From assembly GCA_035546535.1 (NCBI GenBank), contig DASZWQ010000176.1, forward strand, positions 24,878 to 88,877: a DNA stretch of 64,000 nucleotides, in the 5' to 3' direction. This DNA comes from Pirellulales bacterium (GTDB lineage Bacteria > Planctomycetota > Planctomycetia > Pirellulales > JACPPG01). Under the pieces are notes generated by a model. The model did not search any database. It had not been told where the DNA came from and worked only from the letters and a program-made list of their open reading frames with translations. Positions 24,345 to 34,132 of the stretch are shown here, one piece after another (within the stretch, counting starts at the first letter, position 1; the number at the start of each line of letters is the position of its first letter). The translations under genes and the position numbers were made by a program.

Positions 24345-25534
24345 TTCCGATTACACTGCCCTTGTTTGGGCCGGAGGAAGAGCAGGCGGCAGCGGCAGCC
24401 ATTCGTAGCGGTTGGGTCACGCAAGGGCCACAGGTCGCGGCCTTCGAGCGCGCCGTCGCCGATTACTGCGGCGCGGCCCACGCCGTTGCCGTGAGCAACT
24501 GCACCACCGCCTTGCACTTGGCGCTGCTGCTGCACGGCATTGGGCCGGGCGACGAAGTGATTTGCCCGTCGATGTCGTTCATTGCGACGGCCAATTCGAT
24601 CCGTTATACCGGGGCGACGCCGATCTTTGCCGAGGTCGATCCGCGGACTTACAACCTTGACGTCGAGGCCGCCCGCGCGGCGATTACAACGCGCACCAAG
24701 GCGATCTTGCTGGTGCATCAGATCGGTCTGCCGGCCGATTTGGACGATTTTTACGCGCTCGCCGAAAAGCGGGGCCTGAAGATCATCGAAGACGCTGCCT
24801 GCGCGATCGGCAGCAAATATCGTGGCCGCCCGATCGGCAGCCATGCCGAAACGGCCTGCTTCAGCTTTCACCCGCGCAAAGTGATCACGACCGGCGAAGG
24901 GGGAATCATAACGACCAGCCGGGCCGACTTCGCCGAGCGGCTGCGTCTGCTTCGCCAGCACGGGATGAGCGTTTCGGATGCGGCGCGGCATTCGTCACGC
25001 AAAGTGGTCATCGAGAGCTACGAGTGCCTGGGCTACAACTATCGGATGACGGATATCCAGGGAGCGATTGGAATCGAACAGATGAAGCGGCTGGCGGGAA
25101 TCGTCGCTCGTCGGCGAGAGCTGGCCGCGCGCTATTCGAAAGCACTTGAGGGTCATCCGTGGTTGCTAGCCCCGTTCGTACCAGAGTGGGCCGAGCCGAA
25201 TTTTCAGAGCTACGCGGTGCAACTGGCACCGAAGGCGCCAGTGTCTCGTGACGATCTCATGCAGTCGCTTCTCGAACGCGGAATCGCCACGCGCCGCGGG
25301 ATCATGCTCGCGCATTTGGAACCCGCCTGCGCCGACCTGCCGCCGCGCCATTTGCCGCGCTCGGAACAGGCCAGCACGCGCTCGCTGCTCTTGCCCCTTT
25401 ATCCGCAAATGACCGACGACCAGCAGCGCGAAGTGATCGCGGCGCTGGGCGCCGTCGGTCAAGCGCACGCGGCGATTGCGCCGCCCCATTCGATCGGCGG
25501 CATCATCAATGCCGCGCCTGTCTCGCGAATTTAG
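24341..25534 (+). CDS. DegT/DnrJ/EryC1/StrS-family sugar aminotransferase
   Basis: 397 residues from a GTG at 24341 that shares four bases (GTGA) with the stop of the epimerase gene; the open frame extends upstream but only as a shadow of that gene. It starts VIPITLPLFGPEEE, the normal family start. SNCTTALHLAL, EDAACAIGS and the PLP-binding K180 in FHPRKVITTGEGG are present. It transfers an amino group from glutamate to a keto sugar nucleotide. Together with the fused enzyme at 21630 there are two sugar aminotransferases in this short operon, which implies a sugar with two added amines or two products. Confidence 0.93.
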   Translation: MIPITLPLFGPEEEQAAAAAIRSGWVTQGPQVAAFERAVADYCGAAHAVAVSNCTTALHLALLLHGIGPGDEVICPSMSFIATANSIRYTGATPIFAEVDPRTYNLDVEAARAAITTRTKAILLVHQIGLPADLDDFYALAEKRGLKIIEDAACAIGSKYRGRPIGSHAETACFSFHPRKVITTGEGGIITTSRADFAERLRLLRQHGMSVSDAARHSSRKVVIESYECLGYNYRMTDIQGAIGIEQMKRLAGIVARRRELAARYSKALEGHPWLLAPFVPEWAEPNFQSYAVQLAPKAPVSRDDLMQSLLERGIATRRGIMLAHLEPACADLPPRHLPRSEQASTRSLLLPLYPQMTDDQQREVIAALGAVGQAHAAIAPPHSIGGIINAAPVSRI

Positions 25535-25587
25535 TCTCGCGGATCGTGTCAGAGCAGGTCGAAGTGCGCGCGTGGCACTCTGAACAT

Positions 25588-25652
25588 TAGCCCGAAGCGC
25601 CAGCGAGGGTAGAACGCGAATGAGCCGGTAGTTCCTCGCTCGCGATTCGGGC
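25588..25652. repeat. Family E inverted repeat downstream of the sugar genes
   Basis: Arms TAGCCCGAAGCGCCAGCGAGG and CCTCGCTCGCGATTCGGGCT, imperfectly complementary. A single related arm (CGAAGCGCTGGCGAGGGTG) is at 56779-56797. The rest of the gap 25535-26067 shows no gene; the pair may end the sugar operon transcript. Confidence 0.7.
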
Positions 25653-26067
25653 TGCTTTCCGGTCGGCTTTAAAAGCTCGGGCCAGGCTCACGCCTGCGTG
25701 TGCGCGCAAGTCCGTGGCGTCGTACGCTCACGACACGCCCCTTCTTTCGACCTACGTCCGGGACACTTCCCGGCCCCCTCCAGTATGGTTACCCCCCACG
25801 AAGATTTCGCGGCTGCTTTGGTGAGCCAGACGGGCTCATAACGGGTATGACCGCGCGCTTCCGGGCAACCTGACCGTGGGCCGAAATCCATCAGTGCCTG
25901 CGCGATTTCGTGAAGTATTAGTTGAGTGGTGGCTGATCGTTTGATGGCCGCCACAACTTGTCATTGGGGCGTATCGCCTGACGTTTCGAGATTGCTTGTT
26001 CGGCTGGGCACGTCCTCGGACGACGAGGCCAGCAGGCACGCGGTTGCGTGCGTAGCTCCCGGTATCA

Positions 26068-29000
26068 ATGCTTCTTGATTGGCTATTCTCTGGCGATGCC
26101 TGGCGCGACGCCCCGGTGCCCCGGCGGCCCGGTTTGCACGCGCGCCGCTTGCGCTTCGAGCAGCTCGAAGATCGCATCGCATTGACGATCGTCGCCGGCG
26201 GCGACGGTTCGCAGAACACGACGCCCCCGACCGACGATCCCGGTTTTGCCAACATCGGCATTCGCGGTAGCGGCAGCGCTGTTTACTTGGGGGATGGCTG
26301 GGTCTTGACCGCGACGCATGTGGGCGCGGGTGCCACCTGGTTCAACGGCACCCTTTACAACGCGGTGGCTAACTCAGCGGTCCAACTCCTGAACCCGCCG
26401 GGCGCCGGCTATACGACCACCACGGATCTGACGTTGTATCAGATTGACGGACGGCCCGACTTGCCCTCGGTCTCGATCGGCAGCGCCGCGCCGGCCGTCG
26501 GCTGGAATGTGATCATGATCGGCAACGGCCGCGACCGCCAGTCGAGCGAAGTCTATTGGACCTCGTCCTGGCAGCCGTCGGCAACGCCATCGTCGTACGC
26601 CGGGTATCTGTGGAACACCTCGATGCAGAACATTCGTTGGGGGACGAATGTCATTAGTCAGGTCGGCTTCGCGCAAGGTGTTGACACCGATTCCGAAACC
26701 GCCTTTGCCACGCAATTCACGGCCAATGTCGCCAACGAAGGGACCGGCTCCTGGGGAGACTCCGGCGGCGGCGTGTTTCATAAGGATGCCAGCGGCAACT
26801 GGCAACTCGTCGGCATCATGTTCTCGATCAGCACCCTTCCCGGCGAGCCGATCGGGGCCTCGGCTTTCGGCGATATCACGTACATGGCCGACCTGTCGGT
26901 TTATCGCAGCCAGATTCTCAACATTATCGGCGTCGATCATGCCCCCGTCGGCACCTCGAACACCATCACCGTCGCCCAGGGCGCTTCGGTCACGTTTACG
27001 GTGGGCGAATTCGGTTTCAGCGATCCATCCGACTCGCCAGCCAACAACTTTGCGGCCGTGAAGGTCACGAGCCTTCCGGCCCTGGGCACGCTGACCGACA
27101 ACGGCACGCCGGTCACGGCCGGGCAGTTCGTGTCGGTCGCTGACATCGCGGCCAATAAACTCGTTTACACCATCTCCTCGAACCCCGGCGGAGCCAGCTC
27201 CACAGCGTTCACGTTCCAGGTTGAAGACGACGGCAGCACCGCCGGCGGCGGAGTCAATCTCGACCCTTCGCCGAAGACGATGACGCTGGACTTGTCGCAC
27301 GACGATCTGACGCCGCCGACGGTGGCGGCCGTGACGCCGCTCGGCGCCTCGACGGGCGTGTCCGTAAACACGCCTGTGACGGTGACGTTCAGCGAAGCCG
27401 TGAATCCCTCGAGCGTGACCACGAGTACGATCCAGCTGCGCGACTCGAACAACAACCTGGTCGCCGGCACGGTCACGTACAACGCCGCGACGAAAACCGC
27501 GACGCTCACGCCGACGAGTTCCCTGTCGAACTCGATGATGTACATGATGACGATCGTGGGGGGCGCCGGCGGCGTGACGGATCTGGCCGGCAACTCGTTG
27601 GCGACGAATATCTTCTCGTCTTTCACCACGGTCGCGGCCCCTCCACCGGACACCACGCCGCCGACCGTGGTCTCGGTAACGCCGATCGGCGCCTCGACGG
27701 GCGTGGCCACGAGCGCGGTCGTCACCGTGACGTTCAGCGAAGCGCTGAACGTGTCGACGGTCAATAGCGGCACGATCCAGCTGCGCGATTCGAATGGCAA
27801 CCTGGTGAGCGGCACCGTCAGTTACAACGCGGCGACCAAAACGGCTACGTTTACGCCCACCAGCGCGCTATCGAACTCGATGATGTACATGCTGACGGTG
27901 GTCGGCGGCACGGGCGGCGTAACGGACCTGGCCGGCAACGCGCTGGCCACGAATATCTTTTCGTCGTTTACGACGGTCGCTGGGGATACTACGCCGCCGA
28001 CTGTCGTGTCGGTAACACCGCTGGGCGCGTCGACGGGGGTTTCGGTAAATACGCCAGTGACGGTGACGTTCAGCGAAGCTTTGAGCGTCGCCAGCGTCAC
28101 GACGAATACGATCCAGCTGCGCGACGCGAACAATAACCTGGTCGCCGGCACGGTCACGTACAACACGGCGAACTTCACCGCGACCTTTACTCCTAGCGCC
28201 GCGCTATCGAACTCGACGACTTACATGCTCACGATTGTGGGCGGCGCTGGCGGCGTGACGGATGTGGCCGGCAATGCGCTGGCAACGAATATCTTTTCAT
28301 CGTTCACGACGGTCGCTGGAGATACTACGCCGCCGACCGTCGTTGCCGTGACGCCCGTCGGCGCCTCGACCGGTGTGGCCGTGAATACTCCGGTCACGGT
28401 GGCGTTCAGCGAAGCCTTGAACCCCGCGACTATCAGCACAAGTACGTTCCAGCTGCGCGACTCGAACAACAATCTCGTCGCGGCGACGGTCGCCTATAGC
28501 TCGGCGACGAAGACGGTGATTCTGACGCCGACGAGCGCGCTGTCGAACTCGATGACCTACATGTTGACCGTCGTCGGTGGCACGGGCGGCGTCACGGACC
28601 TGGCCGGCAATGCGCTGGCAACGAATATCTTTTCGTCGTTCACGACGGTAGCCGGGGCGCCGGTAGATACCACGCCGCCGACGGTCGTCGGAGTGATCCC
28701 GATCGGAGCTTCGACGGGCGTAGCCGTTAACGCGCCGGTGATCGTCAGGTTCAGTGAACCTCTGAACGGAGCCACCATCAGCGGCAGCACGTTCCAGTTG
28801 CGCGACGCGAACAACAATCTCGTCCCGACCTCGATCGCTTACACGCCGTCGACGAACACCGTGGTCCTTACGCCCACGAGTGTCCTGGCGAACTCGATGA
28901 CGTACATGTTGACCATCGTCGGCGGGGCGAGTGGCGTGAAGGACCTGGCCGGCAATGCCGTAGCGACGAACATCTTTTCGTCGTTTACCACCGTGGCTGG

Positions 29001-31812
29001 GGCACCGGCGGATACCACGCCGCCGACCGTTGTGGCGGTGACGCCCGTCGGCGCTTCGACTGGTGTGGCCGTGAATACGCCGGTGACGGTGAAGTTCAGT
29101 GAAGCTCTGAACCCCGGAACGATCACCGCGAGCACGTTCCAGCTGCGCGATTCGAATAACAATCTCGTCGCGACAACGATTGCCTATAGCTCGGCGACGA
29201 ACACAGTGATCCTCACGCCCACGAGCGCCCTGGCGAACTCGATGACGTACATGCTGACGGTCGTCGGCGGGGCAAATGGCGTGAAGGACGTGGCTGGCAA
29301 CGCCGTGGCTACGAACATCTTTTCGTCGTTCACCACTGTCGCCGCAGCGCCAGCAGACACCACGCCGCCGACGATCGTGGGAGTGATCCCCGTGGGAGCT
29401 TCGTCGGGCGTCGCCGTGAGCGCTTCGGTAATCGTGCGGTTTAGCGAAGCCCTGAACGAAGCGACGATCAGCAACAGCACGTTCCAGTTGCGCGACGCGA
29501 ACAACAATCTCGTCGCGACCTCAATCTCTTACACCGCGTCGACAAACACCGTGATCCTTACGCCGACGAGTGCCCTGGCAAACTCGATGACGTACATGCT
29601 AACCGTGGTCGGCGGATCGGCTGGCGTCAAGGACCTGGCGGGCAATGCCCTGGCCGCCAACACTTTCTCGTCGTTCACGACCGTGGCGGCCCCCAGCGCG
29701 ACCAGCAGCCTGTGGCCGGCGAGCACGGTGCCCACGAATCCTGACAGCGGCGAAAACAGCGCCATCGAAGTCGGCGTCAAATTCACCGCCAGTACGAACG
29801 GCTACGTGACGGGCATCGAGTTCTACAAGGCTGCCGCCAATACGGGTACGCATACCGGCAGTTTGTGGTCGAGCACCGGTCAGTTGCTGGCCACGGGCAC
29901 CTTTACGAACGAGACCGCCAGTGGCTGGCAGACCTTGGTCCTCAATACGCCCGTCGCCATCACGGCCGGCACCACGTACGTGGCCAGCTACCACACGACT
30001 GTTGGTCACTACGCCTTTACGCACTCGTACTTCAGCGCCCCGTACTCCAATGGCGCGCTGAACGTGCCGGTGAACGGCGGCGTGTACGTTTACGGCAACA
30101 GCGCCTTCCCCACGCAGTCGTACCTGGGGACGAACTATTGGGTCGATGTGCTGTTCACCACCGTAGCGCCGGTAGACACCACACCGCCGACGATCGTGTC
30201 GGTAACGCCGACCGGCGCCTCGACCAACGTGCCGACGACTTCACCGGTCTCGATCGCCTTTAGCGAGGCATTGAGCGCCGCCAGCGTCACGACCAACACG
30301 ATCCAGCTGCGCGATGCGAACAATAATCTCGTGGCCGGCACGGTCGGCTATAACGCGACGAACAACACGGTCACGTTTACGCCGACGAGCGCGCTTGCCT
30401 ACTCGACGACGTACGTATTGACCGTGGTCGGCGGTGCCAGCGGCGTGAAGGATTTGGCCGGCAACGCTTTGGCCTCGAACATCTTCTCGTCGTTCACGAC
30501 GGCGGGCGCGCCCAGCCCGAACAGCACACTGTGGTCGACTGGCACAGTCCCCTCGACAGTCGACAGTGGTGACGGTCAAGCCGTGGAGCTGGGCGTCAAG
30601 TTCACCGCCACCGCCAACGGCTACGTTACGGGCGTCGAGTTCTACAAGGCCGCGGCCAACACCGGCACGCATACCGGCAGCCTGTGGTCGTCGACGGGAC
30701 AGTTGCTCGCCACCGGCACCTTCACGAACGAAACCGCCAGCGGCTGGCAGACCTTGACCTTTGCGAGCCCCGTGGCAATCACCGCCGGCACGACGTACGT
30801 GGCGGGCTATTACGCCCCGGCGGGACATTACTCCGTGACGCGCTCGTATTTCACCTCGGGCTATACGAGTGGCTCCTTGCAAGTGCTCCCCAGCGGGGGC
30901 GTCTACATGTACGGCAGCGGCGCCTTCCCCACGCAGTCGTACCAGGCGAGCAACTACTGGGTCGACGTCCTGTTCACCACGATCAGGCCGGTGGACACGA
31001 CACCGCCGACGGTCGTCTCGGTGACACCGGTCGGCGCTTCGACGGGCGTGGGCACGAATTCGCCGATCACGGTTACGTTCAGCGAGGCGTTAACCGTTGC
31101 CAGCGTCACGAGCAGCACGCTCCAATTGCGCGACGCGAACAACAACCTGGTTCCAGCAACGGTGAGCTATAACGCTGCGACGAATACCGCCACCTTGACA
31201 CCCATCACCGCACTAGCCAACTCGATGACCTACGTGCTGACCGTCGTCGGTGGCGCGGGTGGCGTCAAAGACCTTGCCGGCAATCCCCTGGCCGCCAACA
31301 CTTTCTCGTCGTTCACGACGGTACCCGCTTTGGGGACGGCCACCGCTTTGTGGGACGCTACCATCACGCCGACAACGCCCGATAGCGGCGACAACCGAGC
31401 GATCGAAGTCGGGGTTAAATTCACTGCCAGCACCGATGGCTTCATCACCGGCATCTCATTCTATAAATCGACGAACAATACCGGCACGCATACCGGCAGC
31501 CTGTGGTCGTCGACAGGGCAATTGCTGGCCACAGGCACTTTCACGAATGAGACTGCCAGCGGCTGGCAGACCCTGGTCTTTGATAATCCCGTGGCCATCA
31601 CCGCGGGCACGACCTACGTGGCCAGCTACCACACGAACGTAGGCTACTACGCGTACACCCACTCGTACTTCGCTTCGCCCTATTCCAGCGGAGTGCTTAC
31701 CGTCGCGGCGAATGGTGGCGTCTATTCTTACGGCGACAGCGCCTTCCCCACGGCGAGCTACATGGCAACCAACTACTGGGTCGAGCCGATCTTCCGACCC
31801 ATCGGTAGCTGA
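26068..31812 (+). CDS. Giant secreted protein: trypsin-like protease, cadherin-like, 9 Ig-like and 3 DUF4082-like domains
   Basis: 1914 residues. The N-terminus carries the planctomycete LEPR-XLL-type motif (RRLRFEQLEDRIALT, about 27-41). A trypsin-like domain (about 42-285) has a complete candidate triad: H84 in TATHVG, D120 in DLTLYQI and S232 in GDSGGG. A cadherin-like segment (about 290-410) follows, then nine Ig-like repeats each opening DTTPPT(V/I)V and of the SbsA type (from about 413). DUF4082-like modules lie at about 1210-1367, 1484-1640 and 1752-1914, with Ig repeats between. The repeats are close copies at DNA level. It probably sits on or outside the cell surface. Sugar-nucleotide genes lie on both sides. 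Confidence 0.93.
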   Translation: MLLDWLFSGDAWRDAPVPRRPGLHARRLRFEQLEDRIALTIVAGGDGSQNTTPPTDDPGFANIGIRGSGSAVYLGDGWVLTATHVGAGATWFNGTLYNAVANSAVQLLNPPGAGYTTTTDLTLYQIDGRPDLPSVSIGSAAPAVGWNVIMIGNGRDRQSSEVYWTSSWQPSATPSSYAGYLWNTSMQNIRWGTNVISQVGFAQGVDTDSETAFATQFTANVANEGTGSWGDSGGGVFHKDASGNWQLVGIMFSISTLPGEPIGASAFGDITYMADLSVYRSQILNIIGVDHAPVGTSNTITVAQGASVTFTVGEFGFSDPSDSPANNFAAVKVTSLPALGTLTDNGTPVTAGQFVSVADIAANKLVYTISSNPGGASSTAFTFQVEDDGSTAGGGVNLDPSPKTMTLDLSHDDLTPPTVAAVTPLGASTGVSVNTPVTVTFSEAVNPSSVTTSTIQLRDSNNNLVAGTVTYNAATKTATLTPTSSLSNSMMYMMTIVGGAGGVTDLAGNSLATNIFSSFTTVAAPPPDTTPPTVVSVTPIGASTGVATSAVVTVTFSEALNVSTVNSGTIQLRDSNGNLVSGTVSYNAATKTATFTPTSALSNSMMYMLTVVGGTGGVTDLAGNALATNIFSSFTTVAGDTTPPTVVSVTPLGASTGVSVNTPVTVTFSEALSVASVTTNTIQLRDANNNLVAGTVTYNTANFTATFTPSAALSNSTTYMLTIVGGAGGVTDVAGNALATNIFSSFTTVAGDTTPPTVVAVTPVGASTGVAVNTPVTVAFSEALNPATISTSTFQLRDSNNNLVAATVAYSSATKTVILTPTSALSNSMTYMLTVVGGTGGVTDLAGNALATNIFSSFTTVAGAPVDTTPPTVVGVIPIGASTGVAVNAPVIVRFSEPLNGATISGSTFQLRDANNNLVPTSIAYTPSTNTVVLTPTSVLANSMTYMLTIVGGASGVKDLAGNAVATNIFSSFTTVAGAPADTTPPTVVAVTPVGASTGVAVNTPVTVKFSEALNPGTITASTFQLRDSNNNLVATTIAYSSATNTVILTPTSALANSMTYMLTVVGGANGVKDVAGNAVATNIFSSFTTVAAAPADTTPPTIVGVIPVGASSGVAVSASVIVRFSEALNEATISNSTFQLRDANNNLVATSISYTASTNTVILTPTSALANSMTYMLTVVGGSAGVKDLAGNALAANTFSSFTTVAAPSATSSLWPASTVPTNPDSGENSAIEVGVKFTASTNGYVTGIEFYKAAANTGTHTGSLWSSTGQLLATGTFTNETASGWQTLVLNTPVAITAGTTYVASYHTTVGHYAFTHSYFSAPYSNGALNVPVNGGVYVYGNSAFPTQSYLGTNYWVDVLFTTVAPVDTTPPTIVSVTPTGASTNVPTTSPVSIAFSEALSAASVTTNTIQLRDANNNLVAGTVGYNATNNTVTFTPTSALAYSTTYVLTVVGGASGVKDLAGNALASNIFSSFTTAGAPSPNSTLWSTGTVPSTVDSGDGQAVELGVKFTATANGYVTGVEFYKAAANTGTHTGSLWSSTGQLLATGTFTNETASGWQTLTFASPVAITAGTTYVAGYYAPAGHYSVTRSYFTSGYTSGSLQVLPSGGVYMYGSGAFPTQSYQASNYWVDVLFTTIRPVDTTPPTVVSVTPVGASTGVGTNSPITVTFSEALTVASVTSSTLQLRDANNNLVPATVSYNAATNTATLTPITALANSMTYVLTVVGGAGGVKDLAGNPLAANTFSSFTTVPALGTATALWDATITPTTPDSGDNRAIEVGVKFTASTDGFITGISFYKSTNNTGTHTGSLWSSTGQLLATGTFTNETASGWQTLVFDNPVAITAGTTYVASYHTNVGYYAYTHSYFASPYSSGVLTVAANGGVYSYGDSAFPTASYMATNYWVEPIFRPIGS

Positions 31813-31995
31813 TCGGCCGTGGAGTGGCCAACGGTTGCCTAATCCTCGCCATGCCAGCAATGCCAGCGTCGGCCTTTGCGAGCTTGCCGAGAGCCGGCCG
31901 AGTGCCCTTGGCGCGTTGCGGCACCGCATCTATTGTCTTGCCGCTCGCGACATTAGCGAAGGTCGCCGATCCCTTTCTCCGGCCGGAAGGTTCCG

Positions 31996-33072
31996 ATGCG
32001 AATTCTTTTTGTGGGCGGTATGTACCGCGGCTATCGACTTGCGCAACGCCTGCTCGAGCGCGGCGAGAACATCGTCGGCGCCTTTGTCTACGAGGAAGAC
32101 GCCCACGAGGCTCCGAAGTACGCCGAGCACATTGCGTCCCTGTTTGCGTCGCGCAACGTGTGGTGCAAAGCCACGCGCAAGATCACCGAGAACCACGCGG
32201 CCGACGTCGTCGGTCGCCTGGCGCCGGATGTGATCTTCTGCCTGGGTTGGCGCACGCTCATTCCGCCCGGCATGCTGGCCGCGACGCCACGTGGTGGCAT
32301 TGCGGTACACGATTCCCTGCTGCCGCGCCTGCGCGGGTTTGCGCCGACGAACTGGGGCATGATCCTGGGGCACGAGCGCTTGGGCGCAACGCTCTTTCAA
32401 CTCACCGATGAAGTGGACGCCGGTGTGATCTATTTTCAAGAAAAGATCGAGCCTGCTCCGCGTGAAAGCTTTGCGTCGATTCAGGAGCGGATCGCGGAAG
32501 TCTCCGTACGGCTGTTCGAGCGTTTTCTCGACGGCGCCCGGGCGGGCACGCTGAGCCCCCGCGTCCAATGCGAGGAACTAGCCAGCTATGCCTGCTCGCG
32601 CCGACCGCAAGACGGGGAAATCAACTGGCATGAGTCGAGCGAAAGCATCGATCGGCTGGTGCGCGCGCTAGGGCGCCCCGGGCCGGGCGCTTTCACCTAT
32701 TACCAGGGGCGCGAGCTGTCGATCCTCGATGCCCACGCATTACCAAACCCGAAGAAATTCGAAGGGCGCGTGATCGGGCGGGTCTTTGATCGCGATCCGG
32801 CGACCGGAACGGCCGACGTGTTGTGCGGCGAAGGGGTATTGCGCATTGCGCGCGTGCAGCGCGGCGCCGAGCCCGAGCAACCGGCCGCGGTCGTGCTGAC
32901 GAGCGTCCGAGAATCCTTGGGGATGAATCATTCGCACGAAATCGTGAGTTTGCGCACGCGCGTCGAGGAGCTGGAACAGCTGATTCGCCGCCTTGGCGCT
33001 TCAGACGAAACGCAGGCCGGCGCCGCGGAGGGCGCGGACCGGATTCCCTTGCCGAGGCGCGCTTCGGCGTGA
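31996..33072 (+). CDS. Formyltransferase-fold protein with changed catalytic site and coiled-coil tail
   Basis: 358 residues related to methionyl-tRNA and sugar N-formyltransferases. The N-terminal domain (1-200) has LFVGGMYRGYRLAQRLLERG and VHDSLLPRLRGFAPTNWGMI. In this family the catalytic Asn-His-Asp lies as N-x-H and a later D; here the positions are A103, H105 and D141 (VDAGVIYF), so the Asn is lost while spacing to ArnA (N102/H104/D140) is kept. The C-terminal FMT-like domain is present (RRPQDGEINW, GPGAFTYYQG). The last about 45 residues form a predicted coiled coil (SLRTRVEELEQLIRRL). It is followed 21 bp later by the Gfo/Idh gene, so sugar modification is more likely than initiator tRNA formylation. 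Confidence 0.87.
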   Translation: MRILFVGGMYRGYRLAQRLLERGENIVGAFVYEEDAHEAPKYAEHIASLFASRNVWCKATRKITENHAADVVGRLAPDVIFCLGWRTLIPPGMLAATPRGGIAVHDSLLPRLRGFAPTNWGMILGHERLGATLFQLTDEVDAGVIYFQEKIEPAPRESFASIQERIAEVSVRLFERFLDGARAGTLSPRVQCEELASYACSRRPQDGEINWHESSESIDRLVRALGRPGPGAFTYYQGRELSILDAHALPNPKKFEGRVIGRVFDRDPATGTADVLCGEGVLRIARVQRGAEPEQPAAVVLTSVRESLGMNHSHEIVSLRTRVEELEQLIRRLGASDETQAGAAEGADRIPLPRRASA

Positions 33073-33093
33073 TCTTTCGGCCGCAACAAGGAT

Positions 33094-34113
33094 GTGAAGA
33101 TGATTCGAGTGGGCGTAATCGGCGCCGGCTACTGGGGCCCGAACCTGATTCGTAATTTCAACGTCTGTCCCGACACGCAACTCGTGGCCGTTTGCGATCG
33201 GGACGAGGCGCGGCTGAAAAAGGCAATCGCCGGGCTGCCCGAAGTGCAGCCGATCCGCGAACTCGACGAGCTGCTCGCCCGCGGTGATATCGACGCCGTG
33301 GCAATTGCCACGCCGGTCGCCACGCACGCACCGATGGGCCTGGCGGCGCTGCGTGCTGGCAAGCACGTATTGCTGGAAAAGCCGCTCGCCGCCTCGGTCC
33401 AGGAGGCCAAGGAGCTCGTGCGAGTCGCCAAGGACCTCGACCGGGTGTTGATGGTCGATCACACGTTCATCTACAGCGGACCGGTGCAAAAGATCAAGCA
33501 ATTGATCGAGTCGGGCGAAATCGGCGACCTGTACTTCATCGACAGCGTGCGGATCAACCTCGGCCTGTTCCAGCACGACGTGAACGTGGTTTGGGATCTT
33601 GCGCCGCATGACCTTTCGATTCTCGATTTCCTGATTGGCCGGCTGCCCAAGAGCTTGTCGGCGTTCGGGACTTCGCACGCCGACAACGTGCGCGAGATCG
33701 AGGACGTCGCGTATCTGAATCTCGACATGGGCGATGGCCTGCTGGCTTCGTTCCATGTCAATTGGCTGAGCCCGGTGAAAGTCCGACATTTCATTATCGG
33801 CGGCAGCCGCAAGAGCATCGTCTACGACGATCTCGAGCCGGCCGAGAAGGTGAAGGTCTACGATCGCGGCATCACGGTGAACGGTGACATCGACGCCCGC
33901 CGTGGCGTGCTCGTGGGCTATCGGACCGGCGACGTCTGGTCGCCGCATATTGCACATTCCGAGCCGCTGGCCTTGATGGTCAAGCACTTTGCCGAGTGCA
34001 TACGCGACCACAAAGAGCCGCTGACCAGCGGTCAATCGGGTCTGCGGGTGGTGCAGATTCTGGACGCGGCCCAGCGCAGCATCAAAGCGCAAGGGGGCCG
34101 GATCACGCTGTAA
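33094..34113 (+). CDS. Gfo/Idh/MocA-family NAD(P) sugar dehydrogenase
   Basis: 339 residues. Rossmann motif GVIGAGYWGPNLIRNF (7-22), the family EKPL (E95-K96-P97), and VWDLAPHDLSILDFLIG holding the catalytic-region Asp/His. The C-terminal beta-sheet domain is complete. Enzymes of this subfamily (WbpB/WlbA-like) oxidise C3 of a UDP-sugar to give the keto substrate for a DegT aminotransferase, but family alone does not prove that reaction. It is 21 bp downstream of the formyltransferase-like gene and about 8.6 kb from the aminotransferase genes, with the giant protein between. Confidence 0.92.
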   Translation: MKMIRVGVIGAGYWGPNLIRNFNVCPDTQLVAVCDRDEARLKKAIAGLPEVQPIRELDELLARGDIDAVAIATPVATHAPMGLAALRAGKHVLLEKPLAASVQEAKELVRVAKDLDRVLMVDHTFIYSGPVQKIKQLIESGEIGDLYFIDSVRINLGLFQHDVNVVWDLAPHDLSILDFLIGRLPKSLSAFGTSHADNVREIEDVAYLNLDMGDGLLASFHVNWLSPVKVRHFIIGGSRKSIVYDDLEPAEKVKVYDRGITVNGDIDARRGVLVGYRTGDVWSPHIAHSEPLALMVKHFAECIRDHKEPLTSGQSGLRVVQILDAAQRSIKAQGGRITL

Positions 34114-34132
34114 GCCGACTTCGTCGCCTGGG

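Noticed and set aside
31996..33072. Methionyl-tRNA formyltransferase (fmt)
   Set aside because: The catalytic Asn is missing, a coiled coil is added and the neighbours are sugar genes; no peptide deformylase gene is adjacent.
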